Positions 16,928-26,062 of a DNA stretch of 64,000 bases are shown here, one piece after another. The stretch comes from Lentihominibacter butyricus (GTDB lineage Bacteria > Bacillota > Clostridia > Peptostreptococcales > Anaerovoracaceae). Under the pieces are notes generated by a model. The model had not been told where the DNA came from, did not search any database, and saw nothing but the letters and a program-made list of their open reading frames with translations. The DNA lies in assembly GCF_025567305.1 (NCBI RefSeq), contig NZ_JAOQJP010000014.1, positions 16,971 through 80,970 of the forward strand, read 5' to 3'. The translations under genes were made by a program, and so were the position numbers. The number at the start of each line of letters is the position of its first letter. The first letter of the stretch is position 1.

Positions 16928-18373
16928 CTATCTGTTGAACATGTCTCTCTGGCGCTCCCATTCTCTGCGTCGCGCCTCTCTTGCACGTTTCGCTTTCATA
17001 CGCTGCCTCTTTTTACGCTGGCTTCTCTTCACCGCAACGAAGAGTACGAATATCAGGATCAGCAGTATCACCTGCATCACGATGAACAGCGTTTTATGCT
17101 CGTCCGCGATACCTATGTATGAAAGCGGCCCGCCCTTTTCCACGCTCTCGAGCGCGACCAGATCCGACGCTGCGATCACATCTCCGTCTTCATTGTATGC
17201 CACGAGCGTTCCGATACTGTCGCCTTTTTCCACAGGTGCCTTCAGCTTCTTCTCAGCTTTGAGCACTTCTGTCGTCACAGTGTCAGTCTTTGTTCCTTTA
17301 TCAAGGGTTATATCCATATCCTCTGCGACTGCTGCAGGCACACGGCTCTTCGCGCCCTGCCATATACGCAGTTCATCGACCTGCTGCCCGGCTTCAGCTG
17401 CCTTGTACGTCTTGTATTTAGAAAACCCGTAGTCCCATAACGCTATAGTATCTGTAAAGCGCTGCGCAGATTTTTCCGCATTCAGCGTCACGACGATCAG
17501 CTCTGTATCTTTCTTTTTTGCAGCTCCGCAGAAGCAGTACCCCGCATCCTCGGTGAACCCGGTCTTTACACCTGTAGTACCTTCGTATTTCAGAGGGCGC
17601 TCTTTGCCGTTCACTTCCGCCGTCTTGCTGTCTCCGACAAGGCACATGTTCGTGGACTTTATATTCCTTTCCGATGACATGTCAGTCTCCGGTATCGTAT
17701 ACTGCTTTTTAGCTACGATCTCCCTGAACTGCTCGTTTTTCATAGCCTCACGCGCGATCATCGCGATATCGTACGCAGTCGTCACATGCCTCTGCCCCGC
17801 CGGTGTGAGACCGCTCGGGTTTGAAAATTCAGTGTCCTTCGCTCCGCACTGTGCAGCCCTTTCATTCATCATCTCAGCAAATCCTTCCCAGGATCCGCCC
17901 ATGTGCATCGCCAGCGCATCAGCTGCATCATTTGCAGAAGCTATAAGTGTCGCATTTATCATCTGCTCCGCAGTCAGAGTCTCGCCCACCTTGAGCGCGA
18001 TATTCGTTCCCTCGGGATCCGGCTCGTTATACGCCGTGACCTCTTCGTTCATGTCGAGGTTCTCCAGTGCGATCAGCGCTGTTATTATCTTCGTTATGCT
18101 GGCCGGATCGCGCTGCTCGTATGCGTTCTTTTCGTAAAGTATCGCACCGCTACCTGCGTCTATCATTATAGCCGACGTCCCGGATATCTCCGGTGCGTCG
18201 TCCCAGTTTATGTCTGTGGACGCCTTTAACTTTATACTGCCCGAACCGCTGTCTGTATTTTGCGCATCTGCAAAAGACGGCGCTGCTCCTGTCAGGATAA
18301 GCGCCATCATCATTATTATACAAACCACAGTTCTGACAGACATACTTCTGTTTTTATTAGTGTGTGTCTTCAT
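16928..18373 (-). CDS. D-alanyl-D-alanine carboxypeptidase (penicillin-binding protein, DacA/DacF type)
   Basis: Trims the terminal D-Ala of peptidoglycan stem peptides outside the membrane. The signal peptide is about residues 10-37 (MMMALILTGAAPSFADA). The serine peptidase S11 motifs follow: SITK (nucleophile Ser) near residue 92, SAND near 146 and KTGFT near 270. The C-terminus has a hydrophobic segment (LFIVMQVILLILIFVLFVAV) and a very basic tail, so the protein is probably membrane-anchored at both ends. The start at 18373 follows GAAGGA; an ATG 12 nt upstream (18385) is an alternative with a weaker site. Confidence 0.92.
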   Translation of the reverse strand: MKTHTNKNRSMSVRTVVCIIMMMALILTGAAPSFADAQNTDSGSGSIKLKASTDINWDDAPEISGTSAIMIDAGSGAILYEKNAYEQRDPASITKIITALIALENLDMNEEVTAYNEPDPEGTNIALKVGETLTAEQMINATLIASANDAADALAMHMGGSWEGFAEMMNERAAQCGAKDTEFSNPSGLTPAGQRHVTTAYDIAMIAREAMKNEQFREIVAKKQYTIPETDMSSERNIKSTNMCLVGDSKTAEVNGKERPLKYEGTTGVKTGFTEDAGYCFCGAAKKKDTELIVVTLNAEKSAQRFTDTIALWDYGFSKYKTYKAAEAGQQVDELRIWQGAKSRVPAAVAEDMDITLDKGTKTDTVTTEVLKAEKKLKAPVEKGDSIGTLVAYNEDGDVIAASDLVALESVEKGGPLSYIGIADEHKTLFIVMQVILLILIFVLFVAVKRSQRKKRQRMKAKRAREARRREWERQRDMFNR

Positions 18374-18429
18374 ATATTCCTTCATCTCTTACATCATCGG
18401 GAATCTGCGTAAACTGCTTCGTATCGTTT

Positions 18430-19518
18430 CTATTTGTTCTCTGCCTCGAATTTCTTCATGAATTCGATAAGAGCGTCAACGCCTTCTTCAGGCATTGCGT
18501 TGTAGATGCTCGCACGCATGCCGCCTATGGATCTGTGTCCGTTGAGGTTGTGCATGTTGTTAGCCTTTGCCTCTGCAACGAATTTCTTGTCGAGATCAGC
18601 ATCGCCCGTAACGAATACGACATTCATCAGCGATCTGTCTTCTTTTTCAACAGGGCACTTGTAAAGCTCGCTGCTGTCGATGAAATCGTAAAGCTTCTGT
18701 GCTTTCTTCACGTTTCTTCTGTTCATCTCTGCTACTCCGCCCATCTCCTTGATGTGTTTGAACACTTCGCCTGCGATATAGATCGCGAAGCAGTTAGGTG
18801 TGTTGTATGTCGATCCGTTGTCTGCGTGGATCTTGTAGTCAAGGTAAGTAGGCACTGTCTCTTTTGCAAAGCCTATCAGGTCTTCTCTCATGATCGCGAT
18901 GGCGATGCCTGACGGTGCGATGTTCTTCTGAACGCCTGCATAGATGAGGCCGAACTTGCTCACATCGATCTCCTCTGACAGTATGCACGATGACATGTCT
19001 GCAACGAGAGGGATATCTCCCGTATCCGGGATGTACGGATAGTGAGTTCCATAAATAGTATTGTTGAACGTGATATGCACGTAGTCAGCATCAGGTCTGA
19101 AATCTTCTTTCTTTACTTTCGGTATATATGAAAAAGTCGACTCTTCTGATGATGCAACGATCTTGATGTCTCCGAATTTCTGAGCTTCCTTCGCTGCCTT
19201 CTTCGCCCATGTTCCTGTGATGATATAATCAGCCTTGCCTGATTTTCTCAGGAGATTCAGAGGGACCATCGCAAACTGCAGTGTGCCTCCGCCCTGTATG
19301 AACATTACCTTGTAATTGTCAGGAATGTTCATGATATCTCTGAGATTTTTTTCTGCATCTTCCAGAATTGCTTTGAATTCAGCGGATCTGTGACTCATTT
19401 CCATTACTGATTCTCCACAGCCCTTGTAGTTTGCCAGATTTGCGGCTGCGTCTTCGATCACGCTAAGCGGCAGCATCGACGGACCTGCCGAAAAGTTATA
19501 TGCTCTTTCTTTACTCAA
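18430..19518 (-). CDS. serC: Phosphoserine aminotransferase
   Basis: Converts 3-phosphohydroxypyruvate and glutamate to phosphoserine (serine biosynthesis) with PLP. The 362-residue protein has the family start YNFSAGPSMLP, a GGGTLQF segment, and the PLP lysine in YAGVQKNIAPSG near residue 192; the C-terminal GHRSIGGMRASIYNAMP motif is also intact. The start is TTG at 19518, because a perfect GGAGGTGA lies 5 nt before it; reading from the GTG at 19533 would put the ribosome site inside the gene. serA, the preceding step, is at 21261 on the other strand with ord between them. Confidence 0.95.
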   Translation of the reverse strand: MSKERAYNFSAGPSMLPLSVIEDAAANLANYKGCGESVMEMSHRSAEFKAILEDAEKNLRDIMNIPDNYKVMFIQGGGTLQFAMVPLNLLRKSGKADYIITGTWAKKAAKEAQKFGDIKIVASSEESTFSYIPKVKKEDFRPDADYVHITFNNTIYGTHYPYIPDTGDIPLVADMSSCILSEEIDVSKFGLIYAGVQKNIAPSGIAIAIMREDLIGFAKETVPTYLDYKIHADNGSTYNTPNCFAIYIAGEVFKHIKEMGGVAEMNRRNVKKAQKLYDFIDSSELYKCPVEKEDRSLMNVVFVTGDADLDKKFVAEAKANNMHNLNGHRSIGGMRASIYNAMPEEGVDALIEFMKKFEAENK

Positions 19519-19676
19519 TTTGGTCACCTCCACCTTTTTTACTAATTCTTGTCCATTTGAGTATTACAAAAAACTTCTATAATAGATTTATTATATCACT
19601 CTGCGACTTTAGCGTAAAGAAAAAAAGAAAATGTATTTGCCAAGGATTTCAGCAAGCGTTTCGCCGGGCATTTTCA

Positions 19677-19735
19677 AAATAAAAAAGAACGGCGCCGCAC
19701 CACCTTTACATATCGATGCAGCACCGCCCCCCGTT
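19677..19735 (-). terminator. Probable terminator of ord
   Basis: On the minus strand a GC-rich imperfect hairpin (AACGGGGGGCGGTGCTGC...GTGGTGCGGCGCCGTT) is followed by CTTTTTTATTTT. The rest of the 340-bp gap 19519-19858 shows no gene. Confidence 0.6.
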
Positions 19736-19858
19736 TCCAGAAAACATTATTCTTCTGTATTACTTTACTACATTATATCATACCGCCTCATATATCTCCG
19801 CATCTGTCATCCGTCCGTACATCCCGGACTTCACGCTTCGTATATATCCCACAGCATC

Positions 19859-20884
19859 CTAGCAGTAGAATTCTCCCGGATAAGTCAGGTACTGATTAGG
19901 CTCCAGCTGATCCGCAGTGACATATCCAGGCTGCGCGAGGATGAGTCCAGGGATTCTGTTGACTACTGTCGCGCATGTATGCTCTACAGTTGCCGGCTTT
20001 ACGACATGGAATTCAGTATCAGGCTCGCCTGATATCTTCCAGTCGCACATGTCGCCGTCATCCGGTCCGTAAACCTTGCCGATGGTCTCTTCTTCGATCG
20101 TGATTCCCTGCATCGTCTCTATAGTCACTACTGCCGACATTCCGATGCATTTTCCTGCCTCGATAGTCTTGCCGAGAGTGCTCGAGTATATATCCTTGTC
20201 TATCACTGCAGGCACGTGCTTCTGCGTGATCGACCTGATCGTCAGACCCAGCTTGTTACAGATGGCTTCACTCGCATTCCACGCATAGGACGGTTCGAAC
20301 TCTGCCGGGTGAGCAATGTTCTTCTCGAATTCTTCCGGCGTCAGATCACATCCGTGTGCGTTTGCCAGCGCGAGACCGTATTCATCTACATTGTAGCTGT
20401 ATGCGCCCTTTATCTTCGTGATCTTGTGACAGCCGCCTGCTACCAGGGCCACCATGTTGATCCAGAAGATATCCTGCATACCGCTTCCGGTGATCGTGCA
20501 CCCCGTCTCCTTTGCGATGGCATCAAGACGGTTGATATGAGCTGCCGATGTAGTCCACGGATAGATAGCCTCCTCGCATGTCGTGATCACATTGATACCG
20601 CGGACTGCGCATTTTTCCACATGATCGTAGATATCGTCGATAAAGCTGAACAATGTGACGATGGCAACGTCTGCATCGCATTCGTCGAGGACCCTGTCAG
20701 CATCATCGGAGATGATCACCCCTGTTTTGAGGCCCAGCTCTGCGAAGTCACCCACGTCCTGTCCGACTACATCCGGATTCACGTCTATAGCTCCCACGAT
20801 CTGCATACCATGTTCATGAAGATATCGCAGGATGTACTTGCTCATCTTTCCGCATCCGTACTGAACGACTCTGATTTTTTCCAT
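19859..20884 (-). CDS. 2,4-diaminopentanoate dehydrogenase (Ord) family
   Basis: An NAD(P)-dependent dehydrogenase of 341 residues with an N-terminal Rossmann motif (VVQYGCGKMSKYILRYL) and a DapB-like overall layout. In ornithine-fermenting Clostridia Ord oxidatively deaminates 2,4-diaminopentanoate to 2-amino-4-ketopentanoate. The fit is to the Ord/DapB-N-like family rather than to DapB, because the DapB substrate motif is absent and the length exceeds that of DapB. The genes that normally flank it (oraS, oraE, ortAB) are not in the window. TAT-rich sequence and a GGGAGGGA ribosome site precede the ATG at 20884. The substrate is inferred from family resemblance. Confidence 0.75.
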   Translation of the reverse strand: MEKIRVVQYGCGKMSKYILRYLHEHGMQIVGAIDVNPDVVGQDVGDFAELGLKTGVIISDDADRVLDECDADVAIVTLFSFIDDIYDHVEKCAVRGINVITTCEEAIYPWTTSAAHINRLDAIAKETGCTITGSGMQDIFWINMVALVAGGCHKITKIKGAYSYNVDEYGLALANAHGCDLTPEEFEKNIAHPAEFEPSYAWNASEAICNKLGLTIRSITQKHVPAVIDKDIYSSTLGKTIEAGKCIGMSAVVTIETMQGITIEEETIGKVYGPDDGDMCDWKISGEPDTEFHVVKPATVEHTCATVVNRIPGLILAQPGYVTADQLEPNQYLTYPGEFYC

Positions 20885-21123
20885 AATAAATCCCTCCCTC
20901 GTTTTTTCGACTTGTTTCTTCAGATTAATCTGTAATATCTGAATTATCTTATGTATTGTTATTATACACTATGAAATATGTTCAAAACAACAATTTTCAA
21001 GATTTGTTCCCGGGATTTTTTGCTGACTATTAGCTTACGAGCATGCCAGACCATATACCCGCTATTTCTTCCCCTGCTGTCGGATTCCGGGGCTGTTACC
21101 CCCCACCCAAAGCCATACCCACG

Positions 21124-21179
21124 CTTCATGTTACCGGATACATATTGCCCTTTACCGAATCCGCATGAAGTGCTATAAT
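21124..21179 (+). promoter_or_regulatory. serA promoter with an inverted repeat
   Basis: TTACCG (21152-21157), a 16-bp spacer and TATAAT (21174-21179) form a likely promoter. CTTCATG (21124-21130) and CATGAAG (21164-21170) are an inverted repeat that flanks the -35 box, a possible operator. The rest of the 376-bp divergent gap (20885-21260) shows no gene. Confidence 0.55.
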
Positions 21180-21260
21180 TAGACTATTATTCGAGAATGC
21201 AGCAACAGCGCATTACCCGAAAGCAAAACAGTCTAAATTAATTAAATGTGAGGTAATATT

Positions 21261-22391
21261 ATGTATAAAATCGCGACATTAAACAAAATCTCACCGGTAG
21301 GTCTCGACTGTCTTACCGATGACTACACGATCACAGAAGAGATCCAGGAAGCTAACAGCATCATCCTCAGAAGCTACAGCATGCATGAAATGGAGCTTTC
21401 TGACGAACTTCTCGCTGTCGGCAGAGCCGGCGCAGGCGTGAACAATATCCCGCTCGACAAATGCGCAGAAAAGGGCATCGTAGTATTCAATGCTCCGGGA
21501 GCTAACGCCAACGCAGTAAAAGAACTGTGCCTGGCCGGAATGCTGCTGGCTGCAAGAAACATTCCTGAAGGCTACGAGTGGGCAAAGACGCTCGAAGGCA
21601 CTGAAGAAGTCGGCAAAGCCGTAGAAAAAGGCAAGGGCCAGTTCGCAGGGACTGAGATCAAAGGCAAGACACTCGGTGTCATCGGTCTTGGTGCAATCGG
21701 TGTACTCGTTGCAAACGCAGCAGAGAAGCTCGGCATGAACGTTATCGGATACGACCCGTTCATATCACTGAAATCAGCTCACTCGCTTTCGAACACCATT
21801 TCAGTTACTCACGCGCTGAAGGACGTTCTGCCTCTTTGCGACTACATAACGATCCACGTTCCTGTAATGGATTCAACAAAAGGAATGATCAACGCAGAAG
21901 CATTCGAACAGATGAAAGACGGCGTGATATTCCTGAACTTTGCAAGAGACAAGCTGGTAAACGACCAGGATCTGATCGCAGCGCTCAACAGCGGCAAAGT
22001 CAAGAAATACGTCACAGACTTCCCTAACGACGCAGTGATCGGCCAGAAAGGCGTGATCGCACTGCCGCACCTCGGCGCATCCTCCTCGGAAGCAGAAGAC
22101 AACTGCGCAGTGATGGCGATCGAACAGGTCATGGACTATCTCGAAAACGGCAACATCGTGAATTCCGTGAACATGCCTGCATGCTCACTGGGACCTAAAA
22201 AAGGCACACGTATCGCTGTCATCTCAAAGGCTGACGCAGGCGTGCTCGAAAAAGTCGCTGCGATATGCGAAGGCGACGTCGTGAACAAGGTAAGAGGCGA
22301 CTACGCTTACACACTCGCTGAAACAGACGGCGACATCGACGTGTCATCGATCGCAGGCGAAGGCGTTATCAGAGTGAGAGTCATCAAATAG
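21261..22391 (+). CDS. serA: D-3-phosphoglycerate dehydrogenase
   Basis: Oxidises 3-phosphoglycerate to 3-phosphohydroxypyruvate, the first step to serine. The 376 residues contain the NAD motif GVIGLGAIGVLVANAAEKLG (about 135-155), the catalytic-domain motif GAGVNNIPLDKC, the active-site His in ALPHLGASSSEAEDN, and a short C-terminal ACT-like regulatory segment (RIAVISKADAGVLEKV onward). The length is that of the short clostridial SerA with an ACT tail. GTGAGGT precedes the ATG. Pairing with serC 1.7 kb away supports the assignment. Confidence 0.92.
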   Translation: MYKIATLNKISPVGLDCLTDDYTITEEIQEANSIILRSYSMHEMELSDELLAVGRAGAGVNNIPLDKCAEKGIVVFNAPGANANAVKELCLAGMLLAARNIPEGYEWAKTLEGTEEVGKAVEKGKGQFAGTEIKGKTLGVIGLGAIGVLVANAAEKLGMNVIGYDPFISLKSAHSLSNTISVTHALKDVLPLCDYITIHVPVMDSTKGMINAEAFEQMKDGVIFLNFARDKLVNDQDLIAALNSGKVKKYVTDFPNDAVIGQKGVIALPHLGASSSEAEDNCAVMAIEQVMDYLENGNIVNSVNMPACSLGPKKGTRIAVISKADAGVLEKVAAICEGDVVNKVRGDYAYTLAETDGDIDVSSIAGEGVIRVRVIK

Positions 22392-22421
22392 TCTCACAGG
22401 ACGTTTACTCATAAGTACTCA

Positions 22422-22500
22422 AAAACCACCGCGCATCTCACACAGATGCATACAGCTCCGGACGTCCGGGCTGAACGGTGGTTTTATTTTTTTCTTTTTT
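22422..22500 (+). terminator. Terminator after serA
   Basis: AAAACCACCG (22422-22431) pairs with CGGTGGTTTT (22476-22485), with an inner GC hairpin and then a long T-rich run. Confidence 0.8.
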
Positions 22501-22664
22501 GTTTTTTGTAAAGACCTGCAGGTCTCTTTTTTTCGGCTTTTATGGCCAGGTCCTGCTTTAGCGTGCACTGCATCAGGCAGCTCAGTCTACATGCATACCG
22601 TATCCGGCACCTTATCACGGCCGGTGCCATATTCATAACGAAATATATCGATCAGCTCAATCCG

Positions 22665-23522
22665 TCACGGCCGGTGCCGCTTGCTGACCGGCTTTTCCGC
22701 ACTCTCGTCCCACACCTTTATGAACAGGACTCCCAGGAACAGCACCCAGGCAAGCAGGAAAAACCAGAACATGATCGCTACTACCGATGACAGCGCCCCG
22801 TACAGGATGTCATAATCAGCCAGCGAGTTCGCATATTTCGAATAACACAGTGTCACTATCAACATTCCGATAGAAGCGAACAGACTGCCCGGAAGTATCC
22901 TTTTGAACTTCACCCTTTCGGTAGGCAGCAGATAGTAGTTATATGTCACCATCATGAAGTACAGCGCAAATCCGAGCACCCATCTGAGAAACATCCATAC
23001 ATTATCCAGATATTCCCCCGCCGGCAGCCCCAGCGCTGACACGATGACCTCAAGGATCAGCTTTCCGTATGCCAGTATGACTATCGAAAACGCGATCGTA
23101 AAGATCGTCACCAGTATCGTACGCACCGCTCTGAAACGCTCGATGAAATAATTACGTCCGGTACTCCTGCCGTCCGTCAGAGTATAGTTCGTTATACGCA
23201 TTATTGAAAACGATGCTCTCGAGCCGGCCCACAGAGCTATGAACGCAAATACGATAGAGCTCGCACCCGCAGATTTGAATCTGAACAGCGCATTCAGCAT
23301 GCTCGACATCTGCTTTCCGGTATAGGCTTCTATCAGTCTTAGTGCGCTTTCCACTGAAATACCGAAAACACCGAGGATCTGTGTCATCAGAAGGAATATA
23401 GGCGTTATCGACAGCAGCAGATAAAAAGCCACCTGTGCCGCAAAGCCCTGATAATACGGATCCTTCATCTGCTTGAAGCCGAGCAGGAGCATTTTTCCCA
23501 GTCTCTTCTTGAAATCAGCCAT
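22665..23522 (-). CDS. YihY/BrkB-family membrane protein
   Basis: A 285-residue integral membrane protein with about six hydrophobic segments. It fits the YihY/virulence factor BrkB family (once called RNase BN): an amphipathic N-terminus followed by YYQGFAAQVAFYLLLSITPIFLL, then SRASFSIM near residue 105, and the last helices SVVAIMFWFFLLAWVLFLGVLF. The transported substrate is not established for the family. The start ATG overlaps the rdgB stop by one base (TAATG), so the two are translationally coupled. Confidence 0.88.
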   Translation of the reverse strand: MADFKKRLGKMLLLGFKQMKDPYYQGFAAQVAFYLLLSITPIFLLMTQILGVFGISVESALRLIEAYTGKQMSSMLNALFRFKSAGASSIVFAFIALWAGSRASFSIMRITNYTLTDGRSTGRNYFIERFRAVRTILVTIFTIAFSIVILAYGKLILEVIVSALGLPAGEYLDNVWMFLRWVLGFALYFMMVTYNYYLLPTERVKFKRILPGSLFASIGMLIVTLCYSKYANSLADYDILYGALSSVVAIMFWFFLLAWVLFLGVLFIKVWDESAEKPVSKRHRP

Positions 23523-24130
23523 TAAAGATTACCCTCTTCTGACATAAGTTTTTCTCTCAGCACTTTCAGCGCATTGGCTCTGTGGCTTATGCGGTTCTTG
23601 ACTTCCGGGTCTATCACGCCGAAAGTCTCGTCATATCCGACAGGCACGAACAGCGGATCATATCCGAATCCGTTGCCGCCGTGAGGTTCGAGCAGCAGGT
23701 GCCCCTCCACTTCGCCTCTGGCTACTACAGACCTGCCGTCCGGATACACCATCGTTATCACCGAGACGAACCTGGCTGTGCGCTTTTCATAAGGCACGTC
23801 CTTTATCAGACTTATCAGCTTCCTGTTGTTTGCCTCGTCGTCGCCGTCGACTCCCGCAAAACGCGCCGAATATATCCCTGGCGCACCGTCAAGGCAGTCG
23901 ACTTCCAGACCGGAGTCATCAGCAATAGTCACCTGTCCGCAGAGCTTCATTATCTCATAAGCCTTCTTATACGAATTTTCTTCAAAACTGCTGCCGTCTT
24001 CAACTATCTCCACATCAGGGACACCTGCATCTTTTCTCGAGATCACAGACATCCCGAATTCCTTCGTTATCGCTTCTATTTCTACGATCTTGTGCTTGTT
24101 CTGCGTAGCCGCAACTATAATCTTATCCAC
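23522..24130 (-). CDS. rdgB: RdgB/HAM1 non-canonical purine NTP pyrophosphatase
   Basis: Removes dITP, XTP and related nucleotides from the pool by hydrolysis to the monophosphate, protecting DNA. The 202-residue protein has the family N-terminus AATQNKHKIVEI (Asn and Lys contact the triphosphate), the SFEENSYKKA segment, the catalytic ADDSGLEVD, and GNGFGYDPLFVP plus the C-terminal ISHRANAL motif. Length and all motifs are standard. It is in a run mntP - rdgB - brkB on the minus strand, 28 bp after mntP. Confidence 0.95.
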   Translation of the reverse strand: MDKIIVAATQNKHKIVEIEAITKEFGMSVISRKDAGVPDVEIVEDGSSFEENSYKKAYEIMKLCGQVTIADDSGLEVDCLDGAPGIYSARFAGVDGDDEANNRKLISLIKDVPYEKRTARFVSVITMVYPDGRSVVARGEVEGHLLLEPHGGNGFGYDPLFVPVGYDETFGVIDPEVKNRISHRANALKVLREKLMSEEGNL

Positions 24131-24158
24131 ATTATCACCTTTTCTTTTACAATAAATA

Positions 24159-24710
24159 TCAGAGAATAGCCTTGATACCGATGATCACAAGTATCGCTCC
24201 GCCGAGCACCTCTGCTCTGCTTCCCAGCATATCGCCGAATTTGCGGCCGATCAGGATCGCGATCACGACGATCACCGCAGTGGTCGCACCTATTATGGCC
24301 GACGGCTCGATGATGCCGATCCCCAGCGCGCTGAAACCTATGCCGACAGCAAACGCATCTATGCTTGTCGCCACCGCCTGGAAAAGCAGCGTTTTCAGAT
24401 CCATCACCCTCGATGGCGCGGTTTCATGCTTCTTCATGTCATCGAAACCCTCTTTTATCATTTTACCACCTATGATGCCCAGAATAACGAATACTACTAT
24501 TCCCGAGTATTTCGCCATTATGTCCGCGAACAGTCCTCCGGCATAATATCCCAGTATCGGCATCAGCATCTGGAACGCTCCGAAAAAAGCGGGCATCGCC
24601 GCATACCTGACTCCGGTCAGATTTTTATAAACCATTCCGTTAGTCATGGAAACTGCCGCGGCGTCCATCGAAAGACCTGCACCGATCAGCAGTATATCTG
24701 CAAGATCCAT
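24159..24710 (-). CDS. MntP-family putative manganese efflux pump
   Basis: A 183-residue membrane protein with six hydrophobic segments in two pseudo-repeats of three. Each repeat contains a membrane-embedded Asp motif: SMDAAAVSMTNG near residue 15 and TSIDAFAVGIGFSALG near 115. This is the MntP (DUF204) pattern, exporting Mn2+. AAAGGGG precedes the ATG, and a TTGGAA/TATAAT promoter (18-bp spacer) is about 70 bp upstream. No manganese (yybP-ykoY) riboswitch is recognisable in the leader. Confidence 0.88.
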   Translation of the reverse strand: MDLADILLIGAGLSMDAAAVSMTNGMVYKNLTGVRYAAMPAFFGAFQMLMPILGYYAGGLFADIMAKYSGIVVFVILGIIGGKMIKEGFDDMKKHETAPSRVMDLKTLLFQAVATSIDAFAVGIGFSALGIGIIEPSAIIGATTAVIVVIAILIGRKFGDMLGSRAEVLGGAILVIIGIKAIL

Positions 24711-24926
24711 TCATTTCCCCTTTCATCCGCATCGCTGCGAAAACCCGCCTATGCGAATACATGGGGAATCACAGCACTACAGCATACACACGATTATAAC
24801 ACACATGACCTGGACTTTCCAACGCTTATAGTGTAAAATAGCAGTGTCGATTTGTTCATGTTTTCTTCACGGACAAATCATTTCTTTATGTATAGTAATA
24901 ACGTTGACGATTCTGGAGGTCAGTAT

Positions 24927-25841
24927 ATGGATATTGTGATTCTCGATGGATATACCATCAATCCCGGAGATTTGAGCTGGGAACCGCTTGAAAATTTATG
25001 TGACAGGCTCACTGTCTACGATTCGACACCGATGGACATGGCACTGGAGCGAGCAGGCAGCGCCGAGGTCCTGATGACCAGCAAGTGCTTCATCACGCGA
25101 GAATTCATGGAGCAGTGTCCGAACCTCAAATACATAGGCGTCACCGCGACAGGATATAACAACGTCGACGTCGCCGCAGCCGCAGACTTCGGCATAGCGG
25201 TGACCAACGTGCCTAAATACTCGACGGATGCCGTTGCTCAGCACACGATCGCGCTCATCATGGAGCTTGCTAACAACGTGGGGCTGCACAACCAGTCCGT
25301 ACACCAGGGCGAATGGGCCGACTGCAAATATTTCTGCTACTGGAAAAAGCCGGTCACGCTCCTCGCCGGAAAATCGCTCGGCATCATCGGTTACGGTGCG
25401 ATAGGAAAAAGAGTGGCTGCCATCGCCTCGGCTCTCGGCATGAAGATCAACATCTACAGAGAAGATCCTGAGGGTGCGATGAAATCTGACTTCGTCTCGC
25501 TCCACTGCCCGCTCACAGAAGAAAACAAAGGCATGGTGAACACTGAGTTCATCGTGAACATGAAGCCGGGAGCTGTCCTGATCAATACGGCGCGCGGAGG
25601 ACTCGTCGACGAACGTTCGCTTTACGACGCACTCAAGTCCGGATTTCTCGGAGCCGCTGCACTCGACGTGCTGGCAACTGAACCGCCGGCTCACGACAGC
25701 CCGCTGACGACACTCGACAACTGCATCATCACGCCGCACATGGCATGGTCGCCGCAGGAAATGCGCCAGATCATCATCGATGTGCTGGCAGACAATCTGC
25801 AGGACTGGCTGCACGGCGGCAGACTCAACAGAGTCGACTAG
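24927..25841 (+). CDS. D-2-hydroxyacid dehydrogenase (glycerate dehydrogenase-like)
   Basis: A 304-residue NAD-dependent 2-hydroxyacid dehydrogenase. It has the N-terminal TATGYNNVDVAAAADFGIAV substrate-domain segment, the NAD motif SLGIIGYGAIGKRVA (about 152-166), the catalytic Arg in INTARGGLVDE, Glu in LATEPP, and His in ITPHMAW. The substrate is probably hydroxypyruvate or another small 2-ketoacid. The ATG at 24927 follows GGAGG; the upstream extension has no ribosome site. It is unrelated in sequence detail to serA nearby. Confidence 0.9.
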   Translation: MDIVILDGYTINPGDLSWEPLENLCDRLTVYDSTPMDMALERAGSAEVLMTSKCFITREFMEQCPNLKYIGVTATGYNNVDVAAAADFGIAVTNVPKYSTDAVAQHTIALIMELANNVGLHNQSVHQGEWADCKYFCYWKKPVTLLAGKSLGIIGYGAIGKRVAAIASALGMKINIYREDPEGAMKSDFVSLHCPLTEENKGMVNTEFIVNMKPGAVLINTARGGLVDERSLYDALKSGFLGAAALDVLATEPPAHDSPLTTLDNCIITPHMAWSPQEMRQIIIDVLADNLQDWLHGGRLNRVD

Positions 25842-26062
25842 CCTGACGGCCGCATACGGATACTGCACAGGTACATGTGCAAAAGCCATATGCGCCGTCA
25901 CTATGAAACTCTATATGTGATATGTGGCGCTCACCGACCACCGAGCGTTGCAGCCGCAACATTGCTCAGCCTGCAATATGGTATAATATAGATATGATAA
26001 CTACTGAGACCCCGAAATATCCCGCAGGATATTTCCATAAAAACAAGAAAGGTGTGTTAATT

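Noticed and set aside
22611..22679. 14-bp direct repeat TCACGGCCGGTGCC near the brkB stop
   Set aside because: Two copies only, one inside the end of the coding region; probably chance or a small duplication without visible function.
24711..24850. Manganese riboswitch before mntP
   Set aside because: The leader has only a promoter and a ribosome site; the yybP-ykoY core blocks are absent and the leader is too short.
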